Below are positions 19,110-24,673 of a stretch of 24,673 nucleotides of DNA, piece after piece. The stretch spans positions 1 to 24,673 of the forward strand of contig LSSL01007620.1 in assembly GCA_001953115.1 (NCBI GenBank). Reading direction: 5' to 3'. The DNA is from Smittium mucronatum (Eukaryota > Kickxellomycota > Harpellomycetes > Harpellales > Legeriomycetaceae). Below the pieces are notes generated by a model. The model saw nothing but the letters and a program-made list of their open reading frames with translations, ran no database searches and was not told where the DNA came from. The stretch's first letter is position 1. Each line of letters begins with the position of its first letter. The position numbers and the translations under genes are program-made.

Positions 19110-22100
19110 ATATTTTTGTATTTTTAGCACTTATAAAAAAAATTGTTAAAGGTGAATTATTATTTTTTTGGTTTCAAATCCATTTTATTGGTTCTTTTTT
19201 AATTTTTTACCAAGAAAAAAATGTATTGTCTTTACTCAGTTTAAATATATTAATAAGGATAATTAATTGATAAAAAAAAATTTAACATTAATTGAAATCC
19301 AAATCCAAACATCTAATTTATTTAAATTTAAAATTTTTTTACATTTATTAGATTATTATATTATACTTAATGTTAAAATTCAAACAAAAAAAAGAAAATT
19401 CACTTATAAAATCTTTTTTTTTAAATTAAATTTGGCAAATTAAGCTTTATTTAGTAGTTTCTGTATTCTTTCTTAAAGAATTTTAGGGTTATCAGAACAC
19501 TATTAAAATATAAACCCGTAAAAATTAAATAAAAATATAAAAAAAATTGTTCGGAAAATTGCTAATAAAAGGTAAGAAATTTTTTTAAACTTTGACAAGT
19601 TATTTCATTATAAAAAATGAGTATATATTTATTAAAATATTATCTATAAAGAAAAAAAAAATAAGGATATTAGCACGATATTGAATTGATTTCTAAAAAA
19701 ATAAATACAATCTCATATATTTTTACTATTTTCTAAACACTTTACTTGTATTTTATTTTAATGTTGTATAAATAAAAAGAATACATTAAAGATTAAATTT
19801 ATACTTAGAGATTAAAATACATGTATTTGGACTAATTTTAAGTGAAAAGATAAAATAAATTAGAGAAATATTGGAATTGCGATAAATTGCGGCTAAATTA
19901 TGGAAATTAAATTATCTATTTATATAAAAATTAAAAATGTCTTACTATGTGATATCACGTTTTTTTTGAATTATAATTTAAATTCCGTTTCCATAAATAG
20001 TTTTTTTCTATGCAAAATCCTGGAAAATTTTTTTTATAAAAATTACAACTTATTGATACTAAAAAGTTTTATTCAAAATATTTAGATTTTATAAGATATT
20101 ATAATTGCCGAAAATTGAGATAAATTTATATCCTTTTCCCCGATCTAAAACAAGATCTATTATATGATCAATTCAAATATAGAAATTTTCTATAATATTT
20201 ACGATAATTTTAGCACCAAAATAATTATTCAGTTAAATTTTTTTATTATTAAAGTCATTATCTTTAATATACAGATTTTTAATTACTAGATAAAAGTTGA
20301 TTTAATTAATAAGAGCGTATTTAAGAATTTTTTTGAAAAAAAGAGTAAATTTTAATTTAAAATATACTTTTAAAAGGAATATATTTAGAACTAATAATTT
20401 GTGAAGTTATATGAAGTAGTTAACGGATTACTTTTAATGGAGATGGTGAAAAGTTAATTAATAAAATTTTAACGCTAATCGTAGTTGTAAAATATATATG
20501 TGATTTTAATAGTAATTAATGAAAAGTCTAAATATTAATTTTATGCATTCAGTTTATTTAATCATTTCATATTTATTATTATTTTAGTTCTAGTAAATTT
20601 CATATATTTATCTGGACTTCTTTTTTTCAGCGTGCCATAAATTTTCCCTAAATTTATTTTTTCATTCAACTTAAAGAAAATAGCAAATTTATCGTAAAAT
20701 ACCATTATTTTTCTGTGTAATATCGAAAATTCAGATACAATTTGAAAAATATATCAATAAAATTAAACAATAGATATGATATCTCATTAAGTAATAATGC
20801 CGAAAATAAATGAACATATAAATTTTTTTTTTCATAGTAAGTTGTAGAAGAACTAATATAAGCTGAACATCTTCAAAATCTTTCCAAAAAATATTAAGAA
20901 CTCAAATAATAATAAGAAAAAATCCATTTCCGTAAAGAGATTAGAGGTTAAACTATTTTTTAAATTTTTTTTAGCTCAAATTTATAAAAATATTGAAAAT
21001 TTAAAGTTTAATAAATTTTTTCCTCCTAGAAAGTAGAAAAAAAAGAATTATTTTCTCAAATTAATCGGAATTGGTACTATTTATGGAATATTAAACTATA
21101 AATTCTAAAAAAAATTTCAATTATTGTTCACGCGCCTTGAAATTTAATTATGTTTTTTTAAATCCTGCCGAGAATTTTGAAAAAATTTATTATTTAAAAT
21201 TATTAATTTAAATTAGTTGAAATTTGTGCCTTCCATAATGTGCCCTTTATTTTTTTATTCTTTTTTCCTTTATTAAATAATTATTTTATTGAAAATTTTA
21301 TCTTTTTATCGGTTATTATTAACTAATTATATATTAATTATTAATATTATTAATTACTCTAAAAGTAATGAATTAAAGTATAATAAAAATATTCAAATTC
21401 AAATTCTAGTAATAAAATTTCAATTTTGATTAACAATAAGGAAATAATATTTTTTTAATTACGTGGTAAGATTAAAATTTCGCCGATATTCAGTATTTTT
21501 AATCTATAATTATGCAAAATACCTCGAAAAAATTCAAAATTTTGTGAATATTTAATATGATCTATTTTTGAGTAAAAAATTGTGTCCATAAAATCAATTA
21601 ATTTTAATAAAATTATGAAAAAATAATATTAATATATTTCAGAATTTTATTAAAACTTTTTTATAAGACATATTAATTGAAATTATGACTTAAATAAGAA
21701 ATTATATAATTTATACATTTTTTTCGTTACTTCATACAAGTAAAAATACAGTGATTAATTTTTATTTATTGTAAATTGAGTTTTCTGAAAAAATAATTAT
21801 AAATAATTATTCATTTTAATCTTATTCAGGATGGACAGAGGTAATATTTATCTTTCTGGTCCTAAATTTTAAAAAATAATCCTTTGCATTTCTAAAATGC
21901 ATTGATGCACTTTATATTGAAAATAAAGTCCAAAAAATCACTCATTGTAAAGGTATATTGAGCCTAATTGAAATTGGCGGATAAAAAATGCTTATATTTT
22001 ACAACATTTTTATTAAACCAGGAATTTTATGGATTATTATGTTTTTTAATTATATTAAGAATTAATTGGCTTTAAGATACCGAAATAGTAATAATAATAG

Positions 22101-24673
22101 CTTATATATTGAAATTAAATTTTTAAATAACCCCAGATATACGTTTCAAGTTTTGTACAATACTTTTTACTATTGGCTTTATTTTAATCAAACTTTTAAT
22201 AGTTTTTTGCTTTTGGATCCCTAGATTTTCATTGAAATTTTTTTTCATTGATTATGTCTCCGTTTGTATTTTATATTTATAATCATATATGATCATTAAT
22301 ACCGTTTGTTTCATCTATATACTTAATTTAAATGATATAGAATTTAATTTCAGTTTAAATATTTATTTTTAAAAAATTTCTTACACATTTTTTTGAAAAT
22401 TTTAAGACAGTTGTTCGGAGAAATATATTGATATTTGTTAAAATCGATTATTTTAGCAGATTATACTTTTAAATTTTCCTTTAATATAATAAAAATCATT
22501 AAAATTATATAGAAACAACTTAAAAAATCTTACAATGTCAATAATTTTTAAAAAATAGCCGCCAATAAGATATAAAAGTTTTTTCTGCCCATTTTTAAAT
22601 CTTTTCTTAATTTAAAATGAAATAATTATATAGTCATACAAAAAAATCATAAAAAAAGATCCTGTTATCTTATTTTTTTAAAAATTTTATTATGCAAAAA
22701 AATTATTTGTATCAGTGAAGGAATATTGCAAAAAATATATGAAGAGGGGTTTTTATAATTTAACTTGTTTCGGATAAACTTTTAATCATTATTTCTTATT
22801 CGATAAATGCGAAAATTAATGCGAAAAGGATAATTATGTTGCATTGAACGCAATTTAAATTTCTAATTAGGATATTTGTATAACAATAATTCTTTTTTTT
22901 TGCTTAATTGAAAAAAACATATTTTATTTAAAGATTTATTGGATATATTTACCAATTTATTTTCCTGTAAAATTTATATTATAAAATTCCCTGTGAACTA
23001 ATTATATTCCATATAATACATCTCATATGAAAAGATAGTATATACATAGTTTGATTATAATATAAAAAAATATCTTTACTTTTGGGTCTGATAAATTATT
23101 TACACAATTAAATTAAATTATTGATTTATAAAATAATAATAATAATAATAATAAAAATAATAAAAGAAATAATAATTATAATTTATCGACTCAAAAAATT
23201 TTTGATTTAAAAATATTAAATAGTGAATTTGGATAAATAGATTGTTCTGAATGAAATGGAAATTCAAAATGCTCCATTTTTTTTTTTTTTAGAATAGAGA
23301 AATATAAATCGTTAAAAGACTAGATTTAATTAATAATTTTGTAAGATCCTCTTTTTCTTTGTACTTTCTTTTGAAATTAAAATAAATTAGTAAAAAATAT
23401 CCTCATTATTCTTAAAATATTTTTATTTACAATTTAAACTACTCAATTTACTATTAAATAGCGTAAATTGCCTAAATTAACATGATTTAATTATCAATTT
23501 ATTTATTGGATGCATTCAAACTTATTTCTATATTTGTGAATTTTTTCAAATATTAAATCAATCGGCTTATTAAAATGTAAAACTTAGCTCAATAAAACCA
23601 AATTTTATAAATTATTAATATAATTTATATAAGATAAATTTTAAAGCTTATATTTAAATAACCTAGGACTAAGGAGGGGTCTAAATGTGAAGAAAATATA
23701 TATTACATGCTTATTGAGAATACAATCATATCCAATATGGAAATATAATTTTTTTTTTTTTAAAAATATTTATCCCCAAATTACAAAAAAATTCAGAAAT
23801 TCTTATCAAACCCAATTTTTTTATTAGTATAGATATAGTTAGAAATGATACTTTATTAAATTTTATGATATATCCAGCCTGTATTAATGTGTAAAAAATA
23901 TTTTTCTATGTATAAGTTTCATCTAAAAAAATTATAAGCCCCAGATAAATAAAATTCCAAAATTTTATATAAATCACACATATTTTGATTGAATCCCTTA
24001 AAAAATACATTGAGCTTATAGAAATTTTTCTTAGAATAAATAAAGACATTTCTGAATAAATTACAATTATTTTTATTACTCGAAATTCCATCTTTAAACA
24101 TTTTCTTACCAATATATATATTCTTTAAATAATTTTAAAAAAATAGTTAAAAAGTTGATTTTTTCACAATAAATCAATTTATTTATAGTTTTAAGTAGTT
24201 TTTTATATATTTATAAAAAATTATTATTCAAAAAAATATTATCATAATTTCCGATTAAATAAATATATGTATATATTTCAAATTAAATAAAACCAACTGA
24301 TTCTTCTTTTTTTTTTTTTATTGTATGACTTTAAGCTACCAGAAAAGTATATTCTAGATTAGAGTTCTATTTTTTTTGAATTTTTTGTAAAAAAAAAAAA
24401 AAAACTAATAAAAATTTATAAATTTATAGAATTTAATAATTTTCGATAAATTAATCAATAATGACTAATATTTTTTTTTAAATCACTAATTATAAAAAAC
24501 CATGGGAAAAATTGATTATATACATTTAATTTATTGTTTAGAGTTTATTTATTTATTTTTTATAACATAATTTTATTGCAAGATAACTTCATTAAAAACT
24601 ATACTAAAAAAATATGAATAAACTAAAAAGACGTATAGAAAATACTATTATCCTATCTACAATAAGCTCCTCT
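19110..24673. other. Gene-less A/T-rich DNA to the window end
   Basis: More than 5 kb with no coding-like patch, only short frames of 60-68 codons (19900-20085, 23906-24112) of A/T-driven composition, the (AAT)n microsatellite and homopolymer runs. Confidence 0.6.
23132..23153 (+). repeat. (AAT)7 microsatellite
   Basis: Uninterrupted AAT triplets, followed by imperfect AAT/AAAT repeats up to ~23178. Confidence 0.8.

Larger units (their letters stand above)
18350..19110. mobile_element. Compositionally distinct island, likely a degenerate retroelement copy
   Basis: The island has sharp edges against the A/T background. One end (from ~18352) has GCGCGC and nested hairpins, the other a GAAAAT tract (19087-19106). 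Inside are a TTAGTTAGG minisatellite (18445-18471), a GATAGT tract (18747-18770) and a 102-codon open frame on the - strand (18656-18964). On the + strand an ATG at 18674 (MSRSIPVLTLIF...) opens a short frame that shifts into an Asp-Ser stretch. A simple-repeat tail at one end is typical of non-LTR elements copied in the + direction, but the better protein frame is on the - strand, so orientation is unresolved. No reverse transcriptase, terminal inverted repeat or clear target-site duplication was found. Confidence 0.45.

Overview
This is a eukaryotic, almost certainly animal, nuclear window. It is extremely A+T-rich (roughly four fifths A/T by eye), gene-poor and full of homopolymer runs and short tandem repeats. 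Two genes are interrupted by short spliceosomal introns (69-95 bp, GT..AG). Their exons are clearly richer in G+C than the introns and intergenic DNA. Both proteins are best matched by animal families (VAMP7 and RCCD1). The combination of extreme A/T bias, short introns and divergent but complete animal proteins suggests a fast-evolving invertebrate or parasite lineage. The sequence alone does not fix which one.

Core locus (8.2-11.3 kb). On the + strand, five exons join in phase into a complete 223-residue R-SNARE of the VAMP7 type (longin domain, SNARE helix, tail anchor). On the - strand, tail to tail with it and 343 bp away, five exons join into a 432-residue RCC1-repeat protein that matches RCCD1. 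One of its exons is a 27-bp microexon. Each gene has a TATA-like element about 45-55 bp before its ATG. The two proteins act in different places (membrane fusion versus chromatin/mitosis), so the pairing is positional and not a pathway.

Second firm gene (15.1-15.7 kb). On the - strand is an intronless 178-codon ORF with a TATA-like box upstream and an AATAAA just after the stop. I do not recognise the protein.

Left end (about 0.18-1.33 kb, - strand). Several G+C-elevated, protein-like pieces lie here without a resolvable exon chain. One 73-codon open segment resembles the nucleotidyltransferase core of the Mab-21/cGAS-like family, with Glu where the third catalytic Asp is expected. It may be the 3' part of a gene or a decaying copy.

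Other islands. G+C-elevated patches at about 4.8-5.0, 6.05-7.0, 7.14-8.16, 11.3-11.75 and 12.43-12.8 kb carry protein-like reading frames broken by stops, and are best read as gene or transposon relics. At 18.35-19.11 kb a compositionally distinct island looks like a degenerate retroelement: a 102-codon open frame on the - strand, strong hairpins, a TTAGTTAGG minisatellite and a (GAAAAT)n tract at one end.

The remaining sequence (1.35-4.65, 5.0-6.0, 12.8-15.0, 15.75-18.3 and 19.1-24.67 kb) is low-complexity A/T-rich DNA. I see only microsatellites, one perfect hairpin and chance-length ORFs there. No rRNA, complete tRNA or CRISPR array was seen.
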